Shown here: in pieces, positions 1 through 6,165 of the stretch
Numbering within the stretch: position 1 is the first letter of the stretch
Layout of the letters: every line of letters begins with the position of its first letter
From: Chloroflexota bacterium
GTDB lineage: Bacteria > Chloroflexota > Anaerolineae > UBA1429
Length of the DNA stretch: 6,690 nt
Assembly: GCA_012513725.1 (NCBI GenBank)
Contig: JAAZBQ010000773.1
Coordinates: 1 to 6,690, forward strand
Direction of reading: 5' to 3'
Program-made: the position numbers and the translations under genes
Notes under the pieces: generated by a model
The model's input: only the letters and a program-made list of their open reading frames with translations
What the model was told of the DNA's origin: nothing
The model's database searches: none

Positions 1-350
1 AGGGCGCGCGCCAGGGGGTCCTCCAGGAGCGCCTGGAGCACGGGGAGGTTGTAGCACAGCGTCTTGCCCGAGGCGGTGGGAGTCACCACGGCGACGTCCC
101 GCCCGGCGAGCGCGGCCCCTACGGCCTCCGCCTGGTGGGCGTAGAGCCGCGGGACGCCCCAACCCGCCAGGCGTTCGGCCAGGCGCGGGTCCAGCGCCGG
201 GGGGATCTCGCCATAGGCGGGGGGCGCCTCGGGCAGCAGGCGCCAGGCGGCGATCTGGGCGGCGTGCTCTCGCCCGGTGCGGATCGCCTGCAAGGCACGC
301 CCCAGGCGCTGGCTCTCGACTGAACCGCTCACAGCGGCAGGATCTTTCAC
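1..350 (-). CDS. DEAD/DEAH-box helicase, Hrq1/MrfA (DUF1998) type, N-terminal part only
   Basis: The 116 full codons visible encode the start of a superfamily 2 helicase; the rest lies beyond the left edge. Residues 67-76 (PRLYAHQAEA) form the Q-motif-like region with its glutamine. Residues 90-97 (TPTASGKT) are Walker A/motif I, followed by LCYNLPVLQALL. The pairing LYxHQAEA...TPTASGKTLCYNLPVL is typical of the Hrq1/YprA (MrfA) helicases that carry a C-terminal DUF1998; that domain would be outside the window. Known members are ATP-dependent 3'-5' DNA helicases, and Bacillus MrfA acts in mitomycin-lesion repair. I chose the GTG at 350, 10 bases after the ligA stop, with GAGG four bases upstream; a second in-frame GTG at 332 is possible. 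The short gap suggests co-transcription and perhaps translational coupling with ligA. The family call is fairly sure; the repair role is inferred from homologues. Confidence 0.85.
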   Translation of the reverse strand, partial: MKDPAAVSGSVESQRLGRALQAIRTGREHAAQIAAWRLLPEAPPAYGEIPPALDPRLAERLAGWGVPRLYAHQAEAVGAALAGRDVAVVTPTASGKTLCYNLPVLQALLEDPLARA

Positions 351-360
351 GGCGCCTCGG

Positions 361-2472
361 CTAGATCCCCAGGTCCAGTTGCGGGGCGGGCGATGCATCG
401 CTCGGGGCTGGGCTGTCGCCGGCGATCATCTCCCGCAGGCGCTCCTCGCTGATGATCGGCACCTCCAGGCTGCGCGCCCTGTCGTACTTGGAGCCGCCCG
501 GCTTGTCGCCCACCAGGAGATAGTTAGTGTTCTTGGACACGCTCCCGGTGACCCGGCCGCCCTGGGCGGCGATCAGTGCGCTGGCTGCCTCGCGGCTCAT
601 GGTGGGCAGGGTGCCCGTGATGACGAACGTCAGCCCGTCCAGCGGCCGGGGCCCCGCTTCCTCCCGTTCTGCCTCGTCGGAGAGCCGCACGTTCCGCTCG
701 CGGAGCTTGTCGACTAACTCCCGGTTGTGGCCCAGGGAAAAGAACGCTTCCACCGACTTGGCAAGCACCCCGCCGATGCCGGCGATCTCCTCCAGCGTCT
801 CGGCCGATGTCGCCATCAGCGCGTCGATGGAGTGCAGGTGTTGGGCCAGCGACTGGGCAACCTTGCTGCCCACGCCGCGGATGCCGAGCCCGGTGAGCAC
901 GCGCCACAGGGGCCGGTCGCGGCTGGCGTCGATGGCAGCCACCAGGTTCGCCGCCCGCTTGTCGCCAAAGCCCTCCAGGGGCAGGAGGTCCTCCACCCGG
1001 AGGATGTAGAGGTCCGCCACGTCGCCCAGGAGCCCCTGGGCCACCAGGTCCTCGGAGAGGCGGGTGCCAAAGCCGTCGATGTCCATGGCCCCCCGAGAGA
1101 CCCAGTGCTCGATGCGGCGCACCACTTGGGCCGGGCAGGCGGCATTCGCGCAGTAGACGGCCACGGCGCCCTCTTCCTGCACCACCGGCTCGTGGCAGAC
1201 GGGGCACGCGGTGGGGCGTTCGTAGGGCACCTCATCTCCCGTGCGCAGCGCCTCCACCGGCGAGGTCACCTGGGGGATGACGTCCCCCGCCCGGCGCACC
1301 ACGACGACGTCGCCCACCCGCAGGTCCTTGCGGGCCAGGTCCTGGAAGTTGTGCAGCGAGGCCTGGCGGATGGTCACACCCCCCAGGCGCACCGGCTCCA
1401 GGATGGCATAGGGGGTGAGCACGCCCGTGCGCCCGACGTTCACGCCAATATCCTCCAGGCGGGTCGTCGCCTCGCGGGCCGGGAACTTGAACGCGATCGC
1501 CCAGCGGGGGGCATTACCCACCACGCCGAGGCGCTGCTGGGTGGCCAGGTCGTTCACCTTGATGACCATCCCGTCCGCCTCATAGTTCATCTCGTCGCGC
1601 TTGTCCATCCACTCTTCGGCGTAGGCCAGTACGCGATCGAAATCGGAGAACAGGCGGATGTCGTCGTTCACGGGAAAGCCCAGGTCGCGGAGGTAGTTCA
1701 GCCCCTTCCACTGGGTGGCCAGCGGTACGCCGTCGTCGATGTATCCCACCGCATAGGCAAAGAGCCGCAGCGGGCGCAGGGCGGTGATGCGCGGATCGAG
1801 CTGCCGCACCGAGCCCGCCGCAGCGTTCCGGGGGTTGGCAAAGGGCTCCAACTCTTGCTCCACACGATCCGCATTCATCTGCTCAAAGAGATCACGGGGC
1901 ATATAGATCTCGCCGCGCACCTCGATCACCGGCGGAGGATCGCCCTCGCCCGATACCGGGATGCGCAGGGGGATGTTGCGGATGGTGCGCACGTTGGCGG
2001 TGATGTCCTCGCCGTGCACACCGTCGCCCCGGGTGGCGCCTCGCACCAGGCGGCCCTCCTCGTAGGTGAGCGCCACGGCCAGGCCGTCGATCTTGGGTTC
2101 GGCGACGTAGGCGACCTCTGCGTCGTCCGGCAGGAGCCGCAGCACCCGGTCGCGCCAGGCCAGCACCTCCCCTCGAGAAAAGGCGTCCGTCAGGCTGGTC
2201 ATCGGGTGGGGATGGGCCACGCGGACGAACTCTCCGAGGGGCTCGGCGCCCACGCGCTGGGTGGGCGAGTCGGCGGTGACCAGCTCGGGGTGCGCCTCCT
2301 CGATGGCCCGCAGCTCGTGCATCAGGGCGTCGTACTCGGCATCGGAGACCTCGGGCTGGTCCAGGGTGTGGTAGCGGTAGGAGTGGTAGTGCAACAGGCC
2401 CCGGAGGTGGGCCGCGCGGGCCGCAACGTCCTCCATCGGCCGGGTTTCGCCAGGGGCGACATCCTCAGTCAT
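361..2472 (-). CDS. ligA: NAD-dependent DNA ligase LigA
   Basis: This enzyme seals nicks in duplex DNA with NAD+ as the adenylate donor, in replication and repair. It is complete at 703 residues, slightly longer than the usual about 670 because of both tails. Domain Ia lies near residues 14-75 (YHSYRYH, PEVSDAEYDALM). The adenylation domain has KIDG with the AMP-accepting lysine K127, RGE near 186-188, and DGMVIKV at 300-306. The OB fold runs about 330-410 and includes GRTGVLTP. The zinc finger uses C423, C426, C441 and C446. Helix-hairpin-helix repeats span about 465-580 and the BRCT domain about 609-684 (TFVITGTL...NYLLVGDKPGGSK). All key residues are present. The start is the ATG at 2472, which has AAGGAG four bases upstream; an in-frame ATG at 2493 lies beyond that site and is less likely. 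A Pro/Ser-rich tail ends in QLDLGI. Confidence 0.98.
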   Translation of the reverse strand: MTEDVAPGETRPMEDVAARAAHLRGLLHYHSYRYHTLDQPEVSDAEYDALMHELRAIEEAHPELVTADSPTQRVGAEPLGEFVRVAHPHPMTSLTDAFSRGEVLAWRDRVLRLLPDDAEVAYVAEPKIDGLAVALTYEEGRLVRGATRGDGVHGEDITANVRTIRNIPLRIPVSGEGDPPPVIEVRGEIYMPRDLFEQMNADRVEQELEPFANPRNAAAGSVRQLDPRITALRPLRLFAYAVGYIDDGVPLATQWKGLNYLRDLGFPVNDDIRLFSDFDRVLAYAEEWMDKRDEMNYEADGMVIKVNDLATQQRLGVVGNAPRWAIAFKFPAREATTRLEDIGVNVGRTGVLTPYAILEPVRLGGVTIRQASLHNFQDLARKDLRVGDVVVVRRAGDVIPQVTSPVEALRTGDEVPYERPTACPVCHEPVVQEEGAVAVYCANAACPAQVVRRIEHWVSRGAMDIDGFGTRLSEDLVAQGLLGDVADLYILRVEDLLPLEGFGDKRAANLVAAIDASRDRPLWRVLTGLGIRGVGSKVAQSLAQHLHSIDALMATSAETLEEIAGIGGVLAKSVEAFFSLGHNRELVDKLRERNVRLSDEAEREEAGPRPLDGLTFVITGTLPTMSREAASALIAAQGGRVTGSVSKNTNYLLVGDKPGGSKYDRARSLEVPIISEERLREMIAGDSPAPSDASPAPQLDLGI
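364..381 (-). other. Possible beta sliding-clamp-binding peptide at the LigA C-terminus
   Basis: The last six codons of ligA read QLDLGI (residues 698-703). Before them come about 13 residues rich in Pro, Ser, Ala and Asp after the BRCT domain, which look disordered. Bacterial clamp-binding peptides follow QL(S/D)LF or a hexapeptide variant; the C-terminus of E. coli DNA polymerase IV, QLVLGL, is a close match. Position (extreme C-terminus on a flexible tail) and sequence both fit. Binding is inferred, not shown. Confidence 0.5.
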
Positions 2473-2476
2473 GATG

Positions 2477-2482
2477 CTCCTT
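2477..2482 (-). promoter_or_regulatory. Shine-Dalgarno site of ligA
   Basis: AAGGAG on the minus strand lies four bases before the ATG at 2472. It falls inside the reading frame that would begin at the upstream ATG (2493), so it supports 2472 as the real start and removes seven residues from the longest reading. Confidence 0.8.
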
Positions 2483-2507
2483 TTCCGCGGCACATGGTCG
2501 AACGCAA

Positions 2508-2546
2508 AGACCGGGACGAGCCGCTCGATGGGCTCGGTCCCGGTCT
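2508..2546 (-). terminator. Strong hairpin between the SH3 gene and ligA, probable terminator or attenuator
   Basis: On the minus strand, AGACCGGGACCGAGCC pairs with GGCTCGTCCCGGTCT around an eight-base loop: 15 base pairs with one bulged base. It starts 23 bases after the SH3 gene stop and is followed by TTGCGTT, only a weak U-tract. The stem ends 35 bases before the ligA ATG. It would act as an imperfect intrinsic terminator for the SH3 gene, or as an RNA structure limiting read-through into ligA. No convincing ligA promoter is visible between it and the ATG. Confidence 0.6.
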
Positions 2547-2569
2547 GCGAATCCGGCGTCTGCTCGCCG

Positions 2570-3109
2570 TCAGTCGACCTTCTTCAGCCAATCTCCGGCG
2601 GCCCAACCGGTCACCCCGGCGTCGTTGCGCACCTGCCACCAGGTGTAGCCGTTAGCCTCCTTGGGGCCGTCGAGGATCTCGGCGATCGCACCATCCCGGA
2701 GCGAGCCGACGATCTTGAACCCCGTGCCCGCCCCATCGCGCATGTTCAGCACGCCGTTGGCGCCGGTCACCTGGACGCGATCACCGACGGCCATCCCGCC
2801 GGTTGCCGTGGGTTGGGCGGTTGGCGTCTGGACCGTCTCCTGGGTGGGCGGAGCGACAGTGGGCAATACCGAGGCGTCGCTGGTAGCGGTCGCCATCAGG
2901 ATGGGCAGTGTGGGCCGGAGGGTGGGCGCCTGGGTCGGCTGGCCGGAAATCGGCCGCATGGTGGGCGTCGCGGTGGCCGAGGCGATCTGCTCCTCGTTAT
3001 CGCCCCCAAAGATGGCCCACCAAAGGCCAGCAACGACGACCACGACCAGGACCGGAACGGCTACCCACATCCACTTGGGCCAGAGATCTTGGGTTGAATC
3101 GGGAGACAT
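2570..3109 (-). CDS. Membrane-anchored bacterial SH3-domain protein
   Basis: This 179-residue protein has a short N-terminus, one hydrophobic membrane segment at about 14-34 (VAVPVLVVVVVAGLWWAIF), a Thr/Pro/Ala/Gln-rich stalk at about 41-106 and a bacterial SH3 (SH3_3-like) domain at about 108-177. The SH3 part has the typical pattern VGDRVQV, LNMRDGAGTGFKIVGSL, WWQVR and GWAAGDWL. The N-terminal segment has no clear cleavage site and looks like an uncleaved anchor that places the stalk and SH3 domain outside the membrane. Such SH3 domains often bind cell-wall or other envelope polymers, but no ligand can be read here. AGGAGG at 3122-3117 lies seven bases before the ATG, and a perfect consensus promoter lies upstream. 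The gene appears to form its own unit, ending near the hairpin before ligA. Architecture is clear; function is unknown. Confidence 0.88.
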   Translation of the reverse strand: MSPDSTQDLWPKWMWVAVPVLVVVVVAGLWWAIFGGDNEEQIASATATPTMRPISGQPTQAPTLRPTLPILMATATSDASVLPTVAPPTQETVQTPTAQPTATGGMAVGDRVQVTGANGVLNMRDGAGTGFKIVGSLRDGAIAEILDGPKEANGYTWWQVRNDAGVTGWAAGDWLKKVD

Positions 3110-3116
3110 CCGGGCC

Positions 3117-3122
3117 CCTCCT
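3117..3122 (-). promoter_or_regulatory. Shine-Dalgarno site of the SH3-domain gene
   Basis: AGGAGG on the minus strand, seven bases before the ATG at 3109, is a full-strength ribosome binding site that confirms the start. Confidence 0.85.
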
Positions 3123-3154
3123 CACGCTGGGTGAAGTGCAAAGTCGTTGAGGCC

Positions 3155-3183
3155 ATTATAGGCGCAGTGCCGGCGGGTGTCAA
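3155..3183 (-). promoter_or_regulatory. Perfect consensus sigma-70-type promoter of the SH3-domain gene
   Basis: On the minus strand, TTGACA (3183-3178) is followed after exactly 17 bases by TATAAT (3160-3155), a six-of-six match in both boxes with the best spacing. Transcription would begin near 3148, giving a leader of about 38 bases that carries the Shine-Dalgarno site. The TATAAT and the AT-richer flank stand out in this GC-rich DNA. Confidence 0.88.
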
Positions 3184-3240
3184 CGCGCAAACGGGCCCGA
3201 TTTTCGTGGACGTCGCCAGCCACCGCACCGCGTCACCGCG

Positions 3241-3738
3241 TCAGAGGAGCAGCTGCACCGCCGCGTTGATGGCCAGCACGGCGAGGGAGCTCGTGGCGAT
3301 GGTCACCACGGCGGCCTCCGTACGGAGGCCCATTACCTCCCGCACGGCAAAAAAGCCATAGTAGAGGGAAAGCGCCCAGGCCACCAGGCGCAGGCCAAAG
3401 CCCAAGAAGCCAAACAGCCCCAGCGCCAGGGGGGCTACGGCGTAGCCGAGCACCCGGGCCACCTGCGCCCAGGGGGCCACGCTATGGTAGGCGACGGCAC
3501 CCACCACCCGTGCGACAAAGCTCCACAGCAGCCAGTTCACCAGGACGCCGGCGACCAGCCACGTGAGGAACTCTAGCGGCCCCCGGGTCAGGAGCCCCCC
3601 CACGCCCGAGAGCGCAGCGGCCAGTAGGGCGATGAGCGCGGCCTCCAACGTGGCGCGGTCGTCGTCGGCGATCTCATGGTACACGCGATGGTCCAGGCGC
3701 AAGAAGCGGGGCAACCTGCGGGTGATGCGCTCCAACAT
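3241..3738 (-). CDS. YIP1-family integral membrane protein
   Basis: This 165-residue protein has a basic, amphipathic N-terminus (MLERITRRLPRFLRLDHRVY), an acidic stretch EIADDD, and then about five hydrophobic segments near 31-50, 56-80, 94-115, 117-135 and 143-164. The third segment begins AQVARVLGYAVAPLALG. The layout, an N-terminal DHRVYxEI-like stretch followed by helices with a central R-x-x-GYA-x-AP motif, fits YIP1-type proteins, a broad membrane family whose bacterial members have no defined role. The ATG at 3738 is chosen because GGAGG lies nine bases upstream; an in-frame TTG at 3756 would overlap that site. No strong promoter was found just upstream. The next gene downstream has its own promoter, so this one may be transcribed alone. 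Membrane nature is clear; the family name is likely but rests on pattern recognition. Confidence 0.78.
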   Translation of the reverse strand: MLERITRRLPRFLRLDHRVYHEIADDDRATLEAALIALLAAALSGVGGLLTRGPLEFLTWLVAGVLVNWLLWSFVARVVGAVAYHSVAPWAQVARVLGYAVAPLALGLFGFLGFGLRLVAWALSLYYGFFAVREVMGLRTEAAVVTIATSSLAVLAINAAVQLLL

Positions 3739-3747
3739 GGTCCCATT

Positions 3748-3752
3748 CCTCC
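3748..3752 (-). promoter_or_regulatory. Shine-Dalgarno site of the YIP1-family gene
   Basis: GGAGG on the minus strand lies nine bases before the ATG at 3738. It sits inside the frame opened by a TTG at 3756, which argues for the shorter protein. Confidence 0.7.
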
Positions 3753-3874
3753 ACAATCCTCAACGGGCGGCCCGGATGGCACGAGAGCCACCTATCTGTA
3801 CACTCTACGCAGCACGGGCGCCAGGGTCGCGCGGCATGGCTCCGACTTTGCCCCCGCCGTGGGGGCGCCCGATC

Positions 3875-3896
3875 GGGAGGGGCGGGGAGCAGGGGG
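3875..3896 (+). other. G-quadruplex-capable run upstream of the acetate-CoA ligase promoter
   Basis: Four G-tracts of 3, 4, 4 and 5 bases are separated by loops of 1, 1 and 4 bases (A, C, AGCA). This meets the standard G3+N1-7 quadruplex pattern on the plus strand. A fifth tract (3861-3865) lies nearby. The run ends 35 bases before the -35 box. High base composition alone could produce it, so a role is uncertain. Confidence 0.5.
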
Positions 3897-3931
3897 CCAT
3901 GGCCGAACGCGCCAGGCCGCTCGGCGCGCAC

Positions 3932-3960
3932 TTGCCTCCGCGGCACATCGGCTATATGAT
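3932..3960 (+). promoter_or_regulatory. Sigma-70-type promoter of acetate-CoA ligase
   Basis: TTGCCT (3932-3937), a 17-base spacer and TATGAT (3955-3960) match the consensus at four and five of six positions. Transcription would start near 3967, about 31 bases before the ATG at 3998. This makes in-frame starts farther upstream (for example 3899) unlikely because they would lie outside the transcript. Confidence 0.7.
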
Positions 3961-3984
3961 AGCGCGGATAGGCATTCGGCTCTC

Positions 3985-3991
3985 AAGGGAG
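3985..3991 (+). promoter_or_regulatory. Shine-Dalgarno site of acetate-CoA ligase
   Basis: AAGGGAG lies six bases before the ATG at 3998. The in-frame ATG at 3992 directly abuts it and is too close to be used, so 3998 is the better start. Confidence 0.7.
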
Positions 3992-3997
3992 ATGGCA

Positions 3998-6088
3998 ATG
4001 TTGGACATGTTTTTCGATCCTGCAAGCGTCGCGGTTATCGGTGCATCGGCGACGCCAGGCAAGCTGGGGCACGACGTGCTTGCCAACCTACAGTCAAGTG
4101 GCTACGGCGGGGAGTTGTACCCCATCAACCCCCGCGGCGGAGAGATTCGGGGCATCAAGGCCTACGCCTCTATCCTGGACGTTCCCGGCCCCGTGGAGAT
4201 GGCCGTCATCCTGGTGCCGGCGGCGTTTGTGGCCGGCGTCCTCGAGGAATCGGGCAAGAAGGGGGTCAAGGGGGCGGTGATCATCACCGCCGGGTTCAAG
4301 GAGGCGGGTCCCGAGGGCGCGCAGATGGAGCGCGACCTGCTGGAGATCGCCCAGCGCTATGGCATGCGCATCATTGGCCCGAACTGCCTGGGCATCATCG
4401 AGACCGGCGCGTCGATGAACGCGTCCTTTGCTGCGGCCACCCCCGAGCGCGGCTCCATCGCATTCATGAGCCAGTCGGGCGCCCTGTGCACGGCCATCCT
4501 GGATCACGCGGTGGCCGAGGGGATCGGGTTCTCGCACTTTGTCTCCTTGGGCAACAAGGCCGACGTGGACGAGGTGGCCCTCATGCAGGCCTGGGCCGGG
4601 GACGACGACACGAACGTCATCATCGGCTACATCGAGGGCCTGCGCGATGGGCAGGAGTTCATCCGCGTGGCCCGCGAGACGGCCCGGCGCAAGCCGGTGG
4701 TCGCCGTCAAGTCGGGGCGGACGGCCTCGGGCTCCAAGGCGGTCTCCTCGCACACGGGCAGCCTGGCCGGCTCCGACGCGGCGTACGACGCGGCGTTCGC
4801 CCAGGCCGGCGTCCTGCGGGCCGATTCGGTGCAGGATCTGTTCGACTTTTCCACCGCCTTTGCCTACCAGCCGGCACTCAAGGGCAACCGCATCGCCATC
4901 GTCACGAACGCGGGCGGCCCCGGCGTGATGGCCACCGATGCCCTGGAGCGTAACGGCCTGGTGCTCGCCACGCTCCGCCCGGAGACGGAACAGTCCCTCT
5001 CCGAGGTGCTCCCGGCCGCTGCCAACATCCACAACCCCGTGGACGTCCTGGGCGACGCCAAGGCCGACCGCTACGCCCAGGCCATCGAGCAGGTGCTCAA
5101 GGACGAGGGCGTTGACGGCGTGATGGTCATCGTCACCCCGCAGACTGCTACCGATATCCCTGGCACCGCCGAGCAGTTCGCGACGATTTCCAAGTCGTAC
5201 GACAAGCCGGTCCTCGGCTGCTGGATGGGCAAACAGGACGCCCAGACCGGTATCGACGTCCTCTCGGCCCACCACGTGCCCAACTATCCCTTCCCCGAGC
5301 GCGCTGTGGGCGCCTTTGGCGCCATGCTCCGCTACACCCGCTGGCTCGAGCAGCCCGAGGGAGAGCCGCCCACGTTTGAGGTGGACAAGGACGCCGTGGC
5401 CGCGCTGTTCCGCACGGTGCGCGAGGACGGCCGCACGACGATCGGCGACACCGAGGCCCAGGCGATCCTCAAGGCCTACGGCATCACCACGCCCAAGTCG
5501 GACGTGGGCGCCACGCCCGATGAGACCGTGCGCCTGTGCCGCGAGATCGGCTACCCGGTGGTGCTCAAGATTGCCTCTCCCGACATCCTGCACAAGTCCG
5601 ATGTCGGCGGCATCATCGTTGGCGTCAAGAGCGACGACGAGGCCCGGCAGGCCTTTGACACCCTGGTGGCCCGGGCGAAGGAGCACATGCCGAATGCCAC
5701 CATCTGGGGCGCCCAGGTGCAAGAGATGGTGCAGAACGCCCGCGAGATCATCATCGGCATGAACCGCGACCCGCAGTTCGGCCCGCTGGTGATGTTCGGC
5801 CTGGGCGGCATCTATGTCGAGGTGCTCAAGGACGTCGCCTTCCGGGTGGCGCCGATGTCGGCGTTCCAGGCGCAAAAGGTGATCGAGTCGATCCGCTCCT
5901 ATCCCCTCCTCCGGGGCGTGCGGGGCCAGGCGCCGGCCGATCTGGAGGCCATCGCCGACACCATCCTGCGCGTGTCCCAGTTGGTGACCGATTTTCCCGA
6001 GATCGCCGAGCTGGACATCAACCCGCTCCTCGTGCGCGACGAGGGCGAGGGGGCCGTGGCGGTTGACATGCGCCTGATCCTCAAGTAG
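3998..6088 (+). CDS. Acetate-CoA ligase (ADP-forming), fused alpha-beta, NDP-forming acyl-CoA synthetase
   Basis: This family converts an acyl-CoA (usually acetyl-CoA), ADP and phosphate to the free acid, CoA and ATP, a soluble substrate-level ATP-forming step; some members run in reverse or use other acids. The 696-residue protein has the alpha part first: a Rossmann CoA-binding domain at about 1-130 (FDPASVAVIGAS...GYGGELYPINP, IGPNCLGI) and succinyl-CoA ligase-like domains at about 145-455 (FMSQSGAL, GNKADVDE). H252 in SSHTGSLAG is the expected phosphohistidine, and E213 in YIEG fits the conserved glutamate. The beta part at about 463-696 is an ATP-grasp domain with IGYPVVLKIASPDILHKSDVGG (H532 is the expected second phosphohistidine), GPLVMFGLGG and the closing AELDINPLL. 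Its own promoter lies upstream and eno follows 122 bases later. There is no GNAT domain, so it is not a Pat-type lysine acetyltransferase. Exact substrate is not readable. Confidence 0.93.
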   Translation: MLDMFFDPASVAVIGASATPGKLGHDVLANLQSSGYGGELYPINPRGGEIRGIKAYASILDVPGPVEMAVILVPAAFVAGVLEESGKKGVKGAVIITAGFKEAGPEGAQMERDLLEIAQRYGMRIIGPNCLGIIETGASMNASFAAATPERGSIAFMSQSGALCTAILDHAVAEGIGFSHFVSLGNKADVDEVALMQAWAGDDDTNVIIGYIEGLRDGQEFIRVARETARRKPVVAVKSGRTASGSKAVSSHTGSLAGSDAAYDAAFAQAGVLRADSVQDLFDFSTAFAYQPALKGNRIAIVTNAGGPGVMATDALERNGLVLATLRPETEQSLSEVLPAAANIHNPVDVLGDAKADRYAQAIEQVLKDEGVDGVMVIVTPQTATDIPGTAEQFATISKSYDKPVLGCWMGKQDAQTGIDVLSAHHVPNYPFPERAVGAFGAMLRYTRWLEQPEGEPPTFEVDKDAVAALFRTVREDGRTTIGDTEAQAILKAYGITTPKSDVGATPDETVRLCREIGYPVVLKIASPDILHKSDVGGIIVGVKSDDEARQAFDTLVARAKEHMPNATIWGAQVQEMVQNAREIIIGMNRDPQFGPLVMFGLGGIYVEVLKDVAFRVAPMSAFQAQKVIESIRSYPLLRGVRGQAPADLEAIADTILRVSQLVTDFPEIAELDINPLLVRDEGEGAVAVDMRLILK

Positions 6089-6127
6089 TATCCGCTCCTA
6101 CCAGCGGCACCGATACGCGCATCATCC

Positions 6128-6155
6128 AAGAGCCTCTCCTCGTTGAGAGGCTCTT
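6128..6155 (+). terminator. Perfect hairpin after acetate-CoA ligase, possible terminator
   Basis: AAGAGCCTCTC pairs fully with GAGAGGCTCTT around the loop CTCGTT, 39 bases after the stop codon. The stem ends in TT and is followed by ATCGAGCC, so there is no U-tract. It could be a weak terminator or 3'-end stabiliser of the ligase message, or part of the eno leader. Because the arms start with A and end with T, it is about as good on the other strand, though no gene arrives from that side. Confidence 0.5.
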
Positions 6156-6165
6156 ATCGAGCCAG

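Larger units (their letters stand above)
3739..3997. other. Divergent intergenic region between the YIP1 gene and acetate-CoA ligase
   Basis: These 259 bases separate the left-going and right-going blocks. Besides the two Shine-Dalgarno sites they hold a short GC hairpin (GCCCCC/GGGGGC, 3850-3866), a perfect 10-base palindrome CCCGATCGGG (3868-3877), a G-rich run able to form a quadruplex (3875-3896) and a sigma-70-type promoter pointing right (3932-3960). The reading frame of the ligase is open across the region, but I see no convincing gene here and no clear promoter pointing left. Confidence 0.6.

Noticed and set aside
2473..2493. ligA start at the upstream ATG (2493)
   Set aside because: The Shine-Dalgarno site AAGGAG for the ATG at 2472 lies inside this extension, and no ribosome binding site is seen before 2493.
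727..2655. Long open frame on the plus strand opposite ligA (about 640 codons)
   Set aside because: It runs antisense to a clear full-length LigA with all domains. The product is rich in His, Gly, Arg and Gln with no family resemblance, as expected for antisense frames in GC-rich DNA.
3192..3199. Palindrome CGGGCCCG between the YIP1 and SH3 genes as a terminator
   Set aside because: There is no loop, so it cannot form a stable hairpin, and an 8-base GC palindrome is expected by chance in this DNA.
3227..3242. Tandem 8-base repeat ACCGCGTC twice across the YIP1 gene stop codon
   Set aside because: Only two copies. It looks like a small slippage duplication; it does not disturb the reading frame and shows no wider repeat.
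3780..3830. Possible left-going promoter for the YIP1 gene (TAGAGT or TACAGA as -10)
   Set aside because: No matching -35 box at 16-18 bases, and the -10 candidates are weak, so it is not reported as a feature.
3850..3866. GCCCCC/GGGGGC hairpin in the divergent region as a terminator
   Set aside because: Only six pairs with no U-tract on either strand, and no gene ends nearby; it is listed within the intergenic description only.
3563..3997. N-terminal extension of the acetate-CoA ligase by in-frame upstream starts (for example ATG at 3899)
   Set aside because: The extension is not family-like, starts before about 3967 precede the likely transcription start, and AAGGGAG supports the ATG at 3998, which leads straight into the conserved FDPASVAVIGAS.
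4094..5875. Long open frame on the minus strand opposite the acetate-CoA ligase (about 590 codons)
   Set aside because: It lies antisense to an intact enzyme with conserved active-site residues, and its composition is low-complexity and unlike a protein family.
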